45,306 nt of DNA from a virus. The position numbers and the translations under genes were made by a program. This document shows positions 1 to 10,469 of this stretch, one piece after another. The notes beneath the pieces are model-generated. The model saw nothing but the letters and a program-made list of their open reading frames with translations. It was not told the origin of the DNA and did no database searches. The stretch covers positions 1 to 45,306 of IMG/VR virus record IMGVR_UViG_3300015371_001404. The stretch is one strand, 5' to 3'. The stretch's first letter is position 1, and each line of letters opens with the position of its first letter.

Positions 1-30
1 GGCCAGGAGTACCTGGCGCGGCAGGACCCC
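1..30 (+). repeat. Unit 2 of a 30-nt tandem near-repeat at the window junction
   Basis: These 30 bases match the last 30 bases of the window (45277-45306) at 27 of 30 positions. Joined end to start they form an in-frame tandem repeat of ten codons, GQEDLARPDP followed by GQEYLARQDP. The three mismatches argue against a trivial assembly overlap. They suggest a real repeat inside one gene that was cut at the coordinate origin. Confidence 0.7.
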
Positions 31-3000
31 GAGTACCAGTCCTTGATGTCCCAGTTGGGGCTCAGCCCCAACGCCTCGGTGGCCGAGGTTGGCGAGCGCT
101 TGCGGAACCTCGATCCAAACGACTGGGCGACTGGCCGACGACTGCTGGAGCGCAAGAACGAGGTGCTCCAGGGCACCGAGGCACCCCAGCTGTCGGAGCT
201 TTCCTGGCAGCCTGGGGCCCCGCGCGAGGAGGCAGAGACCGCCTTCAACATCGCCACCGGCCTCGCCTCGCTGGTGGCTGCCCCCGAGGGCCTGGCCAGT
301 GGCATACCCCGCTTCGCCGCGAGCCTGGCTATCGACCCGACCGCCATCCCGGTCAGCGTGCCAGGTGAGGCTATCGGGGCAGCTGCTCGCGCAGTCCCGC
401 GTGCCCTGCCAGGTCTCCAGCGCTTCCTGCGCGACGAGCGTGGCGAGCTAAGCCTGGGGCCCGAGGCCCCCGCGCCGGCGCAGACGCTCTTCGAGCGCTT
501 GAAGCAGACGCCGATGCTCACCTCTGACGACGCTGCCGCGATGCTCGGCTCGCCCAGGCTGCCGGACTATCTGGAAGGCGTCGTGGCGTACATGGATGGC
601 CAGCGGCAGAAGCTGCTGAGCGGCCAGCTGAGCAACCGCGACGTGACCAAGGCGTGGCTGCTGACGCTTTCCAGCCTGGTCTCTCAGGCTCGCGAAGAGG
701 GGAGTGTCTCAGCTGGCCTGGGCAAGATCGGCATGGAGGTGCCTGAGTCCGCGATCAGCACGATTGGCGGCCAGCGCATGGTGCGCCCCGAGGACCTCAC
801 TGCTGCCTGGATGCTCACCCCCGAGGGGCGCTCGGCACTCGACTCGTTCGAGACCGGCAATCCGACGCCCAAGGCGCTCGCCGCGATGGAGCGCTTCCGT
901 GCCGCTCACACGATGGGCAGCCCGCAAATTCGTACCCAGTACCTGACCGAGCAGAAGCAGGCTGGTGAGTGGCTGCCCAGAAACTGGTACGCCGACATCC
1001 CGAGGGTCACCGAGGAGATCAATGCAGCTGGTCGGGCGGGTGATATGGGCGCTCTCGACAACGCCCTCACCGGGCTGCGCGGCATCGGCCCCAACAAGAC
1101 CGCCTTCATCAAGCAGTTCCTGGGCATGGGCAATGGCGTCACCGTCGACTCGAACGAGGTCAACTGGTGGCTGAGCGGCATCGCGGACGCCGGCCAGGTC
1201 AAGGACAAGGCGCAGGCCACCTTCCTGAAGAACGTGGGCCGCGCCGGCCCCGACAGCGGCATCCCGCAGTACATGCAGCAGATGCTCCAGCAGCGCTTCG
1301 GGGAGCTTCGAGACAAGGGCTATGGGGCGGGTCTGTCCGACGATGTCTTCAACCACGTCATGCACCACTGGATGTGGGACACGATGAAGGACGCCCGCAC
1401 CCCGCACGAGTCGCTGTACACCGCGATGGCCAGGGCCCGCGCCATGCCCGAGTACGCCGCGACGCTGGGCGGCGGCCTGGCGGGTGGCTATGGCGGCTGG
1501 CAGTCAAGCGAGGGCGAGCCGCTGCCGCAGCGCCTGGCCAAGACCGCAGCTGGCGCGGGTATCGGGGCCGCGACCGTGGGCGGTGGGCTGTACGCCGCGA
1601 GCCGCCCAGGGGTGAGGCGGTTCCTGTCCAGCGAGTCGGGCGAGCTAAACCTGGGCGGCAGGGACGCTGCTCGCCTCGCGGAGCTAGACCAGCGGCCCTA
1701 CAACGCCGACAGCCTCACCGAGGCGTACCGCATCGTCACCCCACAGCGGGTGGAGCGGATGATGAACGCCACCGTCGACGACGCCGCGACCCGCATCTCC
1801 TCGGGGGCTGGCCAGATTCCGATGCCCGAGGCGCAGGCGTTCATGCGCCAGGTGGCTGACGAGGGCACCCAGATGCTGCGTGAGAGCCAGGTGACCAGCA
1901 CCGGGCTCGGGCCCGAGGCGGCCAAGCGGCTGGGCATGGATGGGTTCTTTTCCAACAAGTTCAACTACGGGGGCAACGAGGAAGACGTAGCCAGGCTCAC
2001 CCAGGGGATCGTCGGCACCGAGCGGCTACCCACCCCCGAGTCGGCGTGGGACTTCGCCAGGCGCGAGGGTCGCGGCCAGGACAAGGGGCTGCTCGGCTCC
2101 ACCCAGCTGCCAGGCGAGAACGACGCCCAGGCGATTCCGAGGGTGTATGCCTACGAGACCGGTGGGTCGCCGCTCTTGCAGCCGTTCAAGCCGGCGCTGT
2201 CGCTGGTCTGGGAGAACGACACGCCGCGAGCGGTGACGATGCACCACGGCTATGGCGTGTTCTCGCCTCAGGCCGACCTTCACACGTCGATGCTCCCTGG
2301 CCTCCAGAGGGCGGTCTACGACCCGGCAGCGGTACGTGGCGGGCAGCGCATCCAGGGCGAGTTTGGCCCCGAGGTCGTTGGCTGGGACCAGGGCGGCGCA
2401 GGTATCCCTGTCGGCGGCGGGCGCAGGATTGCGGACACCGATCTTGTGGTCGGGCACGAGGGCGCAGCCGACATGCGTATGGCCACGCTGATGCGTTCGA
2501 TGCCCGACGACCTGATTCGTGAGATTCAGACTGGCAGGCTTCAAGACCCCGCAAGCGTGGCAGCTGTGCTGCTGCGGGAGACCCTGCCGCGCGGCTACCG
2601 CCCGCTGATCCAGCAGGCCAAGACGGTGAGTAAGGGGCTCGGTCAGACCCTGAGCAAGGCAGAGGAAGAGGCGTTCGGCCTGGCCGCGCCGTCTAACAAG
2701 AACCGCACCGAGTCGCTGGTCTACAACCCGCAGCTGGAGAACGTCAAAGCCATCTACCTGGCGGGCACGCCAGCTGATCTGGACAAGCGGCTGCCCAACA
2801 TGGGTGGCGACACCCGTCGCAGTCTGGCCTTGCAGCTGCGCGAGCAAATCCTCCAGCAGACGGGCAAGGACGTGCCGGTGCTGTTCAAGGACTTGTCGGG
2901 CCTCGTCGACGAAAACGCCGGGCTGGTGGGCAGCAAGCTACTCGACGAGTCCCAGGTGCTCGCCGGGACGAAGGTGCCGCTGGCCCCAGGTCGGGCGGAC

Positions 3001-6000
3001 ATCCGCCGCCGCTACATGGACGTTGGCCGCAGTGACGCCGGCCAGGCCAACGTCGGCGCTGCGCTCACCCTGGGATCGTCCGCAGCTGGCGGCCTGGCTG
3101 GCTTCGAGTCCGACCAGAACGCACCGCTGGAGGAGCGACTGAAGCGAGCGGCTATCGGTGCAGGACTGGCTGGCGCGGGCACCCTGGGAGCCAGCAGGCT
3201 GCTGAGCCGAGCCCCAGCTGCGGCCAGGGTTGCCGCCGAGGCAGCGCCCACGGTCGAACGAGCGGCACCCGAGGCCGGCAGGGCAGCCGAGGACCTCATC
3301 ACCCCGACCGCCGAGGAGGCCGCGCGGATCGAGCGCATGGTCGCCTCGCGCAAGGACGCAGTGGCCCGCGAGATCGGCATGTCCGAGGAGGAGCTTCGCC
3401 GCCGCGTCACCGATCAGGTCCTGGGCGGGCGCAAGTCGGCCCCACCGCCCGAGGGCACGGTTGTGACCGGCGGCCCGAAGGTCAGGACCGAGGCCCCGCC
3501 CGAGCCAGCACCAGGCGCGACACCCCCACCGCCCGGTCCGACCGAGGAGCCGCTGCGGCCAGTCGACCGCACCGAGCCCACCGAGGGCGAACGCCAGTGG
3601 GCTGGCAACCTGAACCTGGGCAAGTACACCCCGCCCGAGGTGCGCGACATCATCGCCACCAGCTACGACGCCACGCCTGGGGCAATGGAGGCGGCGCGGC
3701 GCGGGGTGACGCCCGACCAGGCAGTCAGGGAGATGGCCGCTGACCTGGGCGAAAAGGACGTGAACAAGCTGCTCAAGCGCTGGAAGCCAGGCGATACAGC
3801 CAACGCCGAGACCATCTATGCCGTGCGCCAGTCGCTTGCCAACGAGAGCCAGCGGGTGCTCAAGGCACAGCAGGCGCTGCGCCGCGACCCGACCTCCATC
3901 GACTCCCGCATCCGCCTGGCCGAGTCACTTACTCGTATGCAGGCAGTGCAGGAGGTGGTGCATGGGCTGACCGCCGAGGCGGGCCGCTCGGTGCGCCAGT
4001 TCCGCCAGGGCATCGAGGGCCAGAACGTCATGCTGGACCGTCTGACCAAGATGGCCAAGGCCAAGGGCATGAGCGGTGACGAGTTGGTCAAGCTGCTCTC
4101 CGAGACCGACCTCGAAAGCCCAGCGGAGGCGATGAAGATGGCCAAGATGCTGACCCCCGCCTCGAAGATGGATAAGGCCTGGGCGCTCTGGTACTTCGCC
4201 CTGCTGTCCAACCCGCTCACCCACCTCCGCAACATCACCTCGAACGCCCTGGTGGCCGGCACCACGCCCGTCGAGTCGTTGGCAGCTGCTGGCGCGGACC
4301 CTTTTGCCCGAGGCCTGTACCGCCTGGCGGGTGGCGAGGCAGCTGGCCGCCAGCGTTTCGCCGGCGAGGCGGTGCAGGACATCAAGGGCACGCTCCAGGG
4401 CCTCGGCAGCAAGAAGCCCGTGGTCGGTGAGTTGGACCCTGAGCTAGCCGATGCCGTGGGGGCGACAGCTGGCCTGCCGCTCAGCATCCGCAAGGCGCTG
4501 CGGGCCTATCTGGAGCAGCCGACAGCTGAGCAGGTCCTCTCGGGCGAGGCCAGGCCCGAGGCGTTTTCTGGGCCAGCTGGTGCGCTGATCAACTCCCCAG
4601 GGCGAGCGCTGATGGCCGAGGACCAGTTTTTCAAGACGCTCAACGAGGGCGCGGCTGCCAGCCGCATGGCGTACCGCAACGCCAAGCAGGCCGGCATGAA
4701 CACGAGCGCAGACATCGCGGAACACATGGCCAACACCCTGCGGAACCCCGATGCGGACTTCCTGAAGCAGATCGTTGAGCAGGGCAAGTACCGCACCTTC
4801 CAGAAGGAGAGCGGCCTGGCCAACTGGCTCGTCCAGGGTCGCGAGCGCTTCGCCCCGCTGCGCTACCTGCTGCCGTTCGTCCGCACCCCGTGGAACGTGA
4901 CCAAGTTCGCCGCCGAGCGCTCCCCGCTGGGGGCCCTGGGCATCGCCAAGGACATGCTCACCCCAGGCGGTCGCGCGGCTATACGTAGTAAGGGGCCTGG
5001 CGACCTGGCCGACCGCATGGGCCGCGCGGCTATCGGCAGCCTGATCACCGGAGCTCTGGCGCAGTACGGCGGCGACAACCTGACCGGTGCGGCCCCGAGC
5101 GACCCGACCGAGCGGGACGCCTTCTACCGCCAGGGCAAACAGCCGTACTCGTTCAAGAACCCCGTCACTGGTGACTGGAACAGCTATCAGCCGTTGCAGC
5201 CGTATTCGCCGCTCATCGCGGCGGTGGCCAACGCCAAGGAGCAGCTGCGCCAGCACCCCGACGACCCGATCCAGTCGACGCTGCCGACAGCTGGCCTGGC
5301 GTTCGGCCAGGGGCTGCTGGACATGCCCTGGACGCAGGGACTGGCCGACTTCTTCGACGCCTTCAGCGGCAAGGGTGGTGGCCAGGGCGACATCGCCCAG
5401 AAGGGCTCGTACTGGCTGAATCGCCAGGCAGGAGGCCTCGTGCCAGGCATGCTGAAGGCCGTGGCGCGGCAGCACGACGCCACGATCCGCGACCCGCAGA
5501 ACGCTATCGAGTCGATGCTGGCCAACGTGCCCTTCCTCGAAGACCGTGTGCCGGCTGCGCTTGATGCCTTCGGGCAGCCGCGCAAGCGGCCAGTCCTGAC
5601 TGGCGCGGGCGGCCTGGAGAACTACGTCAACATCTTCCAGCCGAGCCCCGCGACCAAAGACCCCGTGGAGCAGGAGCTAGAGCGCTTGCAGCTGCGCGGC
5701 TACAACGCCGAGCCAGGCCTGGTCGGCAAGAACCTGAGCGTTCTGGAGCAGCCCGTGCAGCTGACCGACGAGCAGCAGAAGGCCTACCAGCGCTCGTCTG
5801 GCCAGCTGAACTACGCCATGCTCAGCCTGGTCATCGGCACCCCCGAGTGGAACGCCATGTCCGACTCCGACAAGGTCGCCTTCGTCGACAAGGTCACCAG
5901 CGAAAGCCGCGACTTCGCCAAGACGCAGATGACGCCGCAGCTGGCCGAGCAGGCCTTCCGATCCTTCCAGCAGGAAGCCCAGCGCAACGCCGGTACGCCA

Positions 6001-6018
6001 GTGCCAGCAGGGAGATAA
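1..6018 (+). CDS. Giant virion/ejection protein, C-terminal part (large polyvalent-type)
   Basis: Open from base 1 with no start codon of its own needed; reading from base 1 it encodes 2,005 residues. If the window is circular it continues in frame from the gene at 43402. Visible features are Gly/Ala-rich zipper-like hydrophobic segments near residues 485-535 and 1015-1065, each followed by a charged stretch; a Pro/Glu-rich linker near 1160-1200; a motif SNPLTHLRNITSN near residue 1403, which I associate with phage large polyvalent proteins; and RYLLPFVRTPWN near 1620. Short modules are repeated (RGELSLG near 145, SGELNLG near 545). The size, glycine zippers and the lytic domains in the upstream part suggest an internal virion protein ejected with DNA. 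The function is inferred. The first internal ATG is at 43, but nothing favours it as the true start. Confidence 0.8.
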   Translation, partial: GQEYLARQDPEYQSLMSQLGLSPNASVAEVGERLRNLDPNDWATGRRLLERKNEVLQGTEAPQLSELSWQPGAPREEAETAFNIATGLASLVAAPEGLASGIPRFAASLAIDPTAIPVSVPGEAIGAAARAVPRALPGLQRFLRDERGELSLGPEAPAPAQTLFERLKQTPMLTSDDAAAMLGSPRLPDYLEGVVAYMDGQRQKLLSGQLSNRDVTKAWLLTLSSLVSQAREEGSVSAGLGKIGMEVPESAISTIGGQRMVRPEDLTAAWMLTPEGRSALDSFETGNPTPKALAAMERFRAAHTMGSPQIRTQYLTEQKQAGEWLPRNWYADIPRVTEEINAAGRAGDMGALDNALTGLRGIGPNKTAFIKQFLGMGNGVTVDSNEVNWWLSGIADAGQVKDKAQATFLKNVGRAGPDSGIPQYMQQMLQQRFGELRDKGYGAGLSDDVFNHVMHHWMWDTMKDARTPHESLYTAMARARAMPEYAATLGGGLAGGYGGWQSSEGEPLPQRLAKTAAGAGIGAATVGGGLYAASRPGVRRFLSSESGELNLGGRDAARLAELDQRPYNADSLTEAYRIVTPQRVERMMNATVDDAATRISSGAGQIPMPEAQAFMRQVADEGTQMLRESQVTSTGLGPEAAKRLGMDGFFSNKFNYGGNEEDVARLTQGIVGTERLPTPESAWDFARREGRGQDKGLLGSTQLPGENDAQAIPRVYAYETGGSPLLQPFKPALSLVWENDTPRAVTMHHGYGVFSPQADLHTSMLPGLQRAVYDPAAVRGGQRIQGEFGPEVVGWDQGGAGIPVGGGRRIADTDLVVGHEGAADMRMATLMRSMPDDLIREIQTGRLQDPASVAAVLLRETLPRGYRPLIQQAKTVSKGLGQTLSKAEEEAFGLAAPSNKNRTESLVYNPQLENVKAIYLAGTPADLDKRLPNMGGDTRRSLALQLREQILQQTGKDVPVLFKDLSGLVDENAGLVGSKLLDESQVLAGTKVPLAPGRADIRRRYMDVGRSDAGQANVGAALTLGSSAAGGLAGFESDQNAPLEERLKRAAIGAGLAGAGTLGASRLLSRAPAAARVAAEAAPTVERAAPEAGRAAEDLITPTAEEAARIERMVASRKDAVAREIGMSEEELRRRVTDQVLGGRKSAPPPEGTVVTGGPKVRTEAPPEPAPGATPPPPGPTEEPLRPVDRTEPTEGERQWAGNLNLGKYTPPEVRDIIATSYDATPGAMEAARRGVTPDQAVREMAADLGEKDVNKLLKRWKPGDTANAETIYAVRQSLANESQRVLKAQQALRRDPTSIDSRIRLAESLTRMQAVQEVVHGLTAEAGRSVRQFRQGIEGQNVMLDRLTKMAKAKGMSGDELVKLLSETDLESPAEAMKMAKMLTPASKMDKAWALWYFALLSNPLTHLRNITSNALVAGTTPVESLAAAGADPFARGLYRLAGGEAAGRQRFAGEAVQDIKGTLQGLGSKKPVVGELDPELADAVGATAGLPLSIRKALRAYLEQPTAEQVLSGEARPEAFSGPAGALINSPGRALMAEDQFFKTLNEGAAASRMAYRNAKQAGMNTSADIAEHMANTLRNPDADFLKQIVEQGKYRTFQKESGLANWLVQGRERFAPLRYLLPFVRTPWNVTKFAAERSPLGALGIAKDMLTPGGRAAIRSKGPGDLADRMGRAAIGSLITGALAQYGGDNLTGAAPSDPTERDAFYRQGKQPYSFKNPVTGDWNSYQPLQPYSPLIAAVANAKEQLRQHPDDPIQSTLPTAGLAFGQGLLDMPWTQGLADFFDAFSGKGGGQGDIAQKGSYWLNRQAGGLVPGMLKAVARQHDATIRDPQNAIESMLANVPFLEDRVPAALDAFGQPRKRPVLTGAGGLENYVNIFQPSPATKDPVEQELERLQLRGYNAEPGLVGKNLSVLEQPVQLTDEQQKAYQRSSGQLNYAMLSLVIGTPEWNAMSDSDKVAFVDKVTSESRDFAKTQMTPQLAEQAFRSFQQEAQRNAGTPVPAGR

Positions 6019-6021
6019 CCG

Positions 6022-8229
6022 ATGGCCCAAGAAGTTCCAGCGTCCACTCTCAGCCCAGGCGAGCAGGGCCAGATGGCCAGCTGGATGCTGGCGATGATGG
6101 CCAAGGGGCAGACGCCCACCGCCCAGAACGCCCAGGCTCCTGCTGACCAGAAGTACGTCGCGTGGTTCGCACCGCCCGCGAAGGCTGGGGAGCAGCCGAC
6201 GCTGACCTACGCCCAGAACCCCAACTACGACCCGAGGGCCGCGAAGACCACCGTCTATGGCTCAGCTGACGGTGGCTACTTCACTGTTGACGACAGCGGC
6301 AACAGCACCACGGTGCGCGAGCCCAACGCCGATGCGCTGGTCTCCAACGCCATCGACCGCCAGACCAAGGAGGCCCTCCGCAACGAGCGGCAGGCCAACT
6401 CCGATGCTGGCAAGGGCTACCTCACCACCGCCGAGCGGGCCCAGATCGAGAACCAGGCGCACACCCAGGGCCTCGACGACCAGAAGTTCAGGCAGCAGCT
6501 GACCGAGTACGCGGACAAGCAGAAGCGGCAGGACCAGTACGACGCCCAGCAGGCCGAGACCGTCAAGGCCAGCCTGGCGCAGACCGGGGCCCAGACGCAG
6601 CTGCTCGGGGCCCAGGCCGGCAAGGTTGGTGCCGAGACTACCCAGACCCAGACGCAGACCGATGTCCTGAAGGCGACCACCCCCTCGACAATCGAGGAGG
6701 CCCAGGCGCGGGCGCAGCTGGCCAGGGCCCAGGCAGCCACCGCCGAGCAGAAGCTGAAGCAACCCCAGGTCCTCACCGCTGGCGTCGAGGGCCCCTCGAT
6801 CTACACCCAGGGGCCCGGTGGCGAGGTTCAGGCGCAGATGCGCCAGGGCTACGTCCCCAAGACGCTGCCCGAGATTCAGGCCCGCATCGGCCAGATTCAC
6901 GCCGCAGCCAACGCCAAGGCGGCGCAGCTGCAAGGCAAGATCGGTCCGGACTACAGCGCTGATCAGGCCGACGCCGAATTCCGCGCCTGGTACGACCAGA
7001 ACGTCAGTCCCGAGACTGGCACCCTGGCGAGCGCCCAGGAGCAGGCGATTCAGGACCGTGCCACCGCCGAGTCAGCGGCCAAGACCACGGCATACAACTC
7101 AGCTCTCACAGCTGGCCAGAACGCGGTGTCGGCCTACCAGAACCAGGCCCGCTACCGTGTGGGCCCGGGCGCAGCTGAGGCCCTGAAGCAGGCGTCCACT
7201 GGCGACCTGAGCAAGGTCGACTGGTCGAACAGCGCGGTCTACCAGGGCCAGGACCCCGAGAAGCTGCGCCAGTCAGCTGTCGCGGATGCGCTCAAGTACC
7301 TCAACCCGATGGCCGCCCAGATGGCCAATGTCCAGCAGCCAGGTGCGCCCGGGGGCCTCAATCCCCAGGATGCGCTCAACATGAGCAACTGGACCTTCAA
7401 AGGGGCCCCGCCACCAGCAGCTGGAGCCGCCGCGCCGGCAGCTGGAGCAGCTGCTCCCTCGCAGCAGTCCTACCAGATCGGCCTGGGCTTCAACCCCAAC
7501 ATGGCACCAGGCGGCGCGGGGCTCGCGGACCAGCAGGCACAGCTGGCAGCACAAGCCGCCGCAGCAGCTGCACCGCCACCGGGGCCAGGGCCGGCACCGG
7601 CCCCCGCAGCTGCGGCACCCTACGCAGCGCCCCGAGCAGCTGCTCCCGCCGCACCAGCTGCGGCTGCCCCAGCACCCTGGACCGGCAGCGACACGCTTAC
7701 CAACCCGCTCGGCACCCGCTACGACGCGACCCCCTATACGCCACCGTCCGTGTCGCCCTACTCGACGCCCGAGACCTCGTATATCGATCCCATGGCAGCT
7801 GCACTGGCTCCTGCCGCAGCAGCAGCCCCAGGCGCAACCAACCAGCTGCCGCCTGGCTACATCGGCAGCGGCCCAGGTGGCTCGGTCGCCTTCCGAGGCG
7901 GTGCGCCGATGGCACCCCCGGCGGGCATGGCGTACAACGGCCTGACCGGTGCCTGGGAGGCTCCTGACGCCAACAGCTGGTCGCAAAACCCAGGACTGAT
8001 CCCAGGGGCCGTTGGCAGCGCCATCACCACGCCCACGCCGAAGGCACCCTCGCCACCCAGCGGGCAGACCGGCTACATGCAGCCAGGCATGTCCTACAAC
8101 GCTGTGACGGGTGCCTGGGAGGCTCCAGACGCAGGCAGCTGGCAGCAGCACCCTGAGCTAATCCCCGGCGCGGTTGGCGGCATTGGCAGCGCCATCGGCA
8201 ACTACCTGTTCCCGACCGGCTACCGCTGA
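6022..8229 (+). CDS. Ala/Gln/Pro-rich virion structural protein
   Basis: 735 aa, ATG at 6022 with AGGGAG upstream, three bases after the giant gene. Residues about 100-330 are Gln/Ala-rich and look like a long coiled coil. Residues about 460-590 are a low-complexity Ala-Pro segment. The C-terminus carries two copies of a module beginning TGAWEAPDA and ending LIPGAVG (near residues 640 and 695). I do not recognise the family. Its place between the giant ejection-type gene and scaffold/capsid indicates a virion component, possibly a second internal protein. The Ala-Pro segment is full of CAGCTG sites. Confidence 0.75.
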   Translation: MAQEVPASTLSPGEQGQMASWMLAMMAKGQTPTAQNAQAPADQKYVAWFAPPAKAGEQPTLTYAQNPNYDPRAAKTTVYGSADGGYFTVDDSGNSTTVREPNADALVSNAIDRQTKEALRNERQANSDAGKGYLTTAERAQIENQAHTQGLDDQKFRQQLTEYADKQKRQDQYDAQQAETVKASLAQTGAQTQLLGAQAGKVGAETTQTQTQTDVLKATTPSTIEEAQARAQLARAQAATAEQKLKQPQVLTAGVEGPSIYTQGPGGEVQAQMRQGYVPKTLPEIQARIGQIHAAANAKAAQLQGKIGPDYSADQADAEFRAWYDQNVSPETGTLASAQEQAIQDRATAESAAKTTAYNSALTAGQNAVSAYQNQARYRVGPGAAEALKQASTGDLSKVDWSNSAVYQGQDPEKLRQSAVADALKYLNPMAAQMANVQQPGAPGGLNPQDALNMSNWTFKGAPPPAAGAAAPAAGAAAPSQQSYQIGLGFNPNMAPGGAGLADQQAQLAAQAAAAAAPPPGPGPAPAPAAAAPYAAPRAAAPAAPAAAAPAPWTGSDTLTNPLGTRYDATPYTPPSVSPYSTPETSYIDPMAAALAPAAAAAPGATNQLPPGYIGSGPGGSVAFRGGAPMAPPAGMAYNGLTGAWEAPDANSWSQNPGLIPGAVGSAITTPTPKAPSPPSGQTGYMQPGMSYNAVTGAWEAPDAGSWQQHPELIPGAVGGIGSAIGNYLFPTGYR

Positions 8230-8261
8230 GCTACTTGAACACGGAAGGAGCACCGACTACG

Positions 8262-8996
8262 ATGGCCGACGAACAACCAAACACCCCTTCTGCGGAACCG
8301 CAGGCTATCGATGCAGCAGCTGCACCGGAGCCGAGTTCGGACAAGCCAGAGTCTCAGGGTTCGTCGCCGCCTTGGTGGCAGCGCATGTTTATGCGCCGAG
8401 GCGACCCGGACCCCGTCGACCAGGCAGTGGACTCAGCAGCCGAGAGCACACCGTCGACACTGTCGCTGACCCAGGAGGAGTTAGACCGCCGAGTCCAGGC
8501 AGAGACTGACCGGCGCGAGGCGAAGCGGGCCCAGGAGGCTCGTTATCGAGCGAGGCGCGAGCTTCGGGACACAGACCCGTGGCAGTACGCCGAGCAGGAA
8601 CGCAAAGAAGAGGAAGCGGCCCAGGGCAACTTCCACGTCACGCAGTTCCTCCAGAACGTCGGCGTTGAGCATGACCGAGTGGCCATCGACCCGCTGTTCC
8701 TGGCACTGCCGAAGGCCGAGCAGGAGCGCATCCAGAAGATGGAAGGCGCGGGCCGAGGCCTCCAGGGGCGGAAGCTGGTTGTGGATGAGTCGCTCAAAGC
8801 ACTTGAAAAACATTGGCGGGCCGAGGGAGCCAGGGACGCCGAGCAGAGGTTGCGACGTAACCAGGCCTTCCGCAAGCAGCTGCTCGCGGAGGCTCGTGGC
8901 CAGGCGACAGACCCAGACCTGTTGCCGGCTGTTAGCGCATCCGAAGCCGACCGCACCGTGAGTGCCCTCCTGCGCCGCCACTACAACCTGGGCTGA
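8262..8996 (+). CDS. Putative capsid scaffolding protein
   Basis: 244 aa from ATG 8262, which has AAGGAG about 11 nt upstream; a TTG at 8235 in the same frame lacks this. The N-terminus is acidic and disordered (Pro, Ser, Glu). It is followed by charged helical stretches typical of coiled-coil scaffolds, and the C-terminal third is basic and helical (RRNQAFRKQLLAEARG). It lies directly upstream of the major capsid gene, the classic scaffold position. No protease motif is visible. The assignment rests on position and composition. Confidence 0.7.
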   Translation: MADEQPNTPSAEPQAIDAAAAPEPSSDKPESQGSSPPWWQRMFMRRGDPDPVDQAVDSAAESTPSTLSLTQEELDRRVQAETDRREAKRAQEARYRARRELRDTDPWQYAEQERKEEEAAQGNFHVTQFLQNVGVEHDRVAIDPLFLALPKAEQERIQKMEGAGRGLQGRKLVVDESLKALEKHWRAEGARDAEQRLRRNQAFRKQLLAEARGQATDPDLLPAVSASEADRTVSALLRRHYNLG

Positions 8997-9040
8997 GGTC
9001 CGCTGAGTAATCGCACCCCGGCCCGCCAGGAGCAGCCGAG

Positions 9041-10048
9041 GTGCCTTACAACTCAATCGCTGTCCGCACCACCCCAGGTGCCGGTCCACTTATCCCCGAG
9101 GACGTTCAGCGCGAGATCGTGCAGAGCGTCGAAGTCAAGAGCGCGGCCATGACCCTCATGCCGCACGTTCGCATGAAGCGGGCCCAGCAGCGCATCCCGG
9201 TGATGTCGCAGCTGCCCATCGCGTACTGGGTCGCCGGTGCCAGCCTGGACGCCCGCGACATCGGCATGAAGCAGACCACCTCCGTTCAGTGGGACAACGT
9301 CTACCTGAACGCTGAGGAGATGGCCGTGATCGTGCCAATCGCCAAGAACCTCCTGGCGGACATGGACTACGACTTCTGGTCGCAGGTCAAGCCGAAGGTC
9401 ACCGAGGCGTTCGCGGTCGCCCTCGACGAGGCGATCTTCTTCGGCGTGAACGCCCCGACCACGTTCCCGTCCAGCATCGTGGCGGCGGCCAACTCAGCTG
9501 GCAACCTCGTGCTCGCGGGTGCCAGCACCGTCGACTACCTCGACGACATCAACAACGCCATGGCCCTGATCGAGGCCGATGGCTTCGATGTCAGCGGCTT
9601 CTGGGCCAGGCGTCAGGTCAAGGCCAAGCTGCGCGGCCTGCGCGACACGACCAAGGGGTTGCTGTACTACCCCGAGACCGCGCCGAATGCCTCGGCCAAC
9701 CTCGGCACCTTGTATGGCGAGCCCATCGTGTTCTCGAACGCTGGCCTCAGCGGCTTCCAGACAGGTGCGGCCAACTACTCGATGATCATGGGCCAGTGGG
9801 ACCAGTCGATGCTGGCCATCCGCGAGGACATCGAGATGGAGATGTTCGACACGGGTGTGATCACCGACAACGGCAGCCCGCCGGTGATCCAATACAACCT
9901 GCTCCAGCAGGACATGGTGGCGCTGCGTGTGACCGCCAGGTTCGGCTGGGCGGTGCCCAACCCGATCAACCGCCAACAGTCGACGAAGGCGAACCGCTAC
10001 CCGTTCGCGGTCGTGCAGCAGAAGGCGGCAACCGGCGGCGAGGGCTGA
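9041..10048 (+). CDS. Major capsid protein, HK97-fold
   Basis: 335 aa, GTG start at 9041 with AGGAG about 9 nt upstream. The pattern follows HK97-type phage major capsid proteins: an N-terminal segment (EIVQSVEVKSAAM), then SAAMTLMPHVRM, then RIPVMSQLPIAYWV, then KQTTSVQWDNVYLNAEEMAV leading to the long spine helix, and AVALDEAIFFGVNAPTTFP. The long acidic N-terminal delta domain of self-scaffolding HK97 is absent, which fits a separate upstream scaffold. It forms the icosahedral shell. Confidence 0.92.
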   Translation: MPYNSIAVRTTPGAGPLIPEDVQREIVQSVEVKSAAMTLMPHVRMKRAQQRIPVMSQLPIAYWVAGASLDARDIGMKQTTSVQWDNVYLNAEEMAVIVPIAKNLLADMDYDFWSQVKPKVTEAFAVALDEAIFFGVNAPTTFPSSIVAAANSAGNLVLAGASTVDYLDDINNAMALIEADGFDVSGFWARRQVKAKLRGLRDTTKGLLYYPETAPNASANLGTLYGEPIVFSNAGLSGFQTGAANYSMIMGQWDQSMLAIREDIEMEMFDTGVITDNGSPPVIQYNLLQQDMVALRVTARFGWAVPNPINRQQSTKANRYPFAVVQQKAATGGEG

Positions 10049-10049
10049 G

Positions 10050-10469
10050 GTGAGCAACGTCATCTTTACCGCGACGGTGTCGGTGCCCGACCCGGTGACG
10101 GGCACCACCTTCTACGGCAAGCACCATCAGGCCAACCTCACGGACGAAGCGTTCGTGAGGAGCCTGATCTCCGAGGGCAAGGCGGCACTCCTGGGGGCGA
10201 CGATCCGCCGCCCCCGCGTGACAGCTGTCGCGGCGACCACCGCCACCATCAGCTTCACGGTCGACCAGCCCTGCACGGGCATGGCAGCCAACTACGGCAC
10301 GAGCACGGCATATGGCAGCACCCAGGCCGCCACACCCGCCTCGGGCTCGGGCGACATCGTGGTGAACCTCACCGGGCTCACCACCGCCACGCTCTACCAC
10401 TACCGCATCACGGTCACGGTGGGCACCTACACGACGCTCACAGGCGACCTGACGTTCACCACCTCATAG
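10050..10469 (+). CDS. Ig/Fn3-like small capsid-associated protein
   Basis: 139 aa, GTG at 10050 one base after the capsid stop. Residues 1-50 form a short module ending DEAFVRSLISEGKAALLG. Residues about 55-139 read like a fibronectin type III or similar beta-sandwich, with alternating beta strands and the typical LTGLTTATLYHYRITV segment. Small Ig-like proteins just after capsid genes are commonly decoration or head-fibre proteins, so a capsid surface role is likely. The N-terminal module recurs in the genes at 10620 and 10835. Confidence 0.7.
   Translation: MSNVIFTATVSVPDPVTGTTFYGKHHQANLTDEAFVRSLISEGKAALLGATIRRPRVTAVAATTATISFTVDQPCTGMAANYGTSTAYGSTQAATPASGSGDIVVNLTGLTTATLYHYRITVTVGTYTTLTGDLTFTTS

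Noticed and set aside
4444-5475. Long - strand ORF opposite the giant gene
   Set aside because: It is a shadow of GC-rich codons: no ribosome site, no domain pattern, low-information Arg/Gly/His composition, and the + strand gene has recognisable motifs here.
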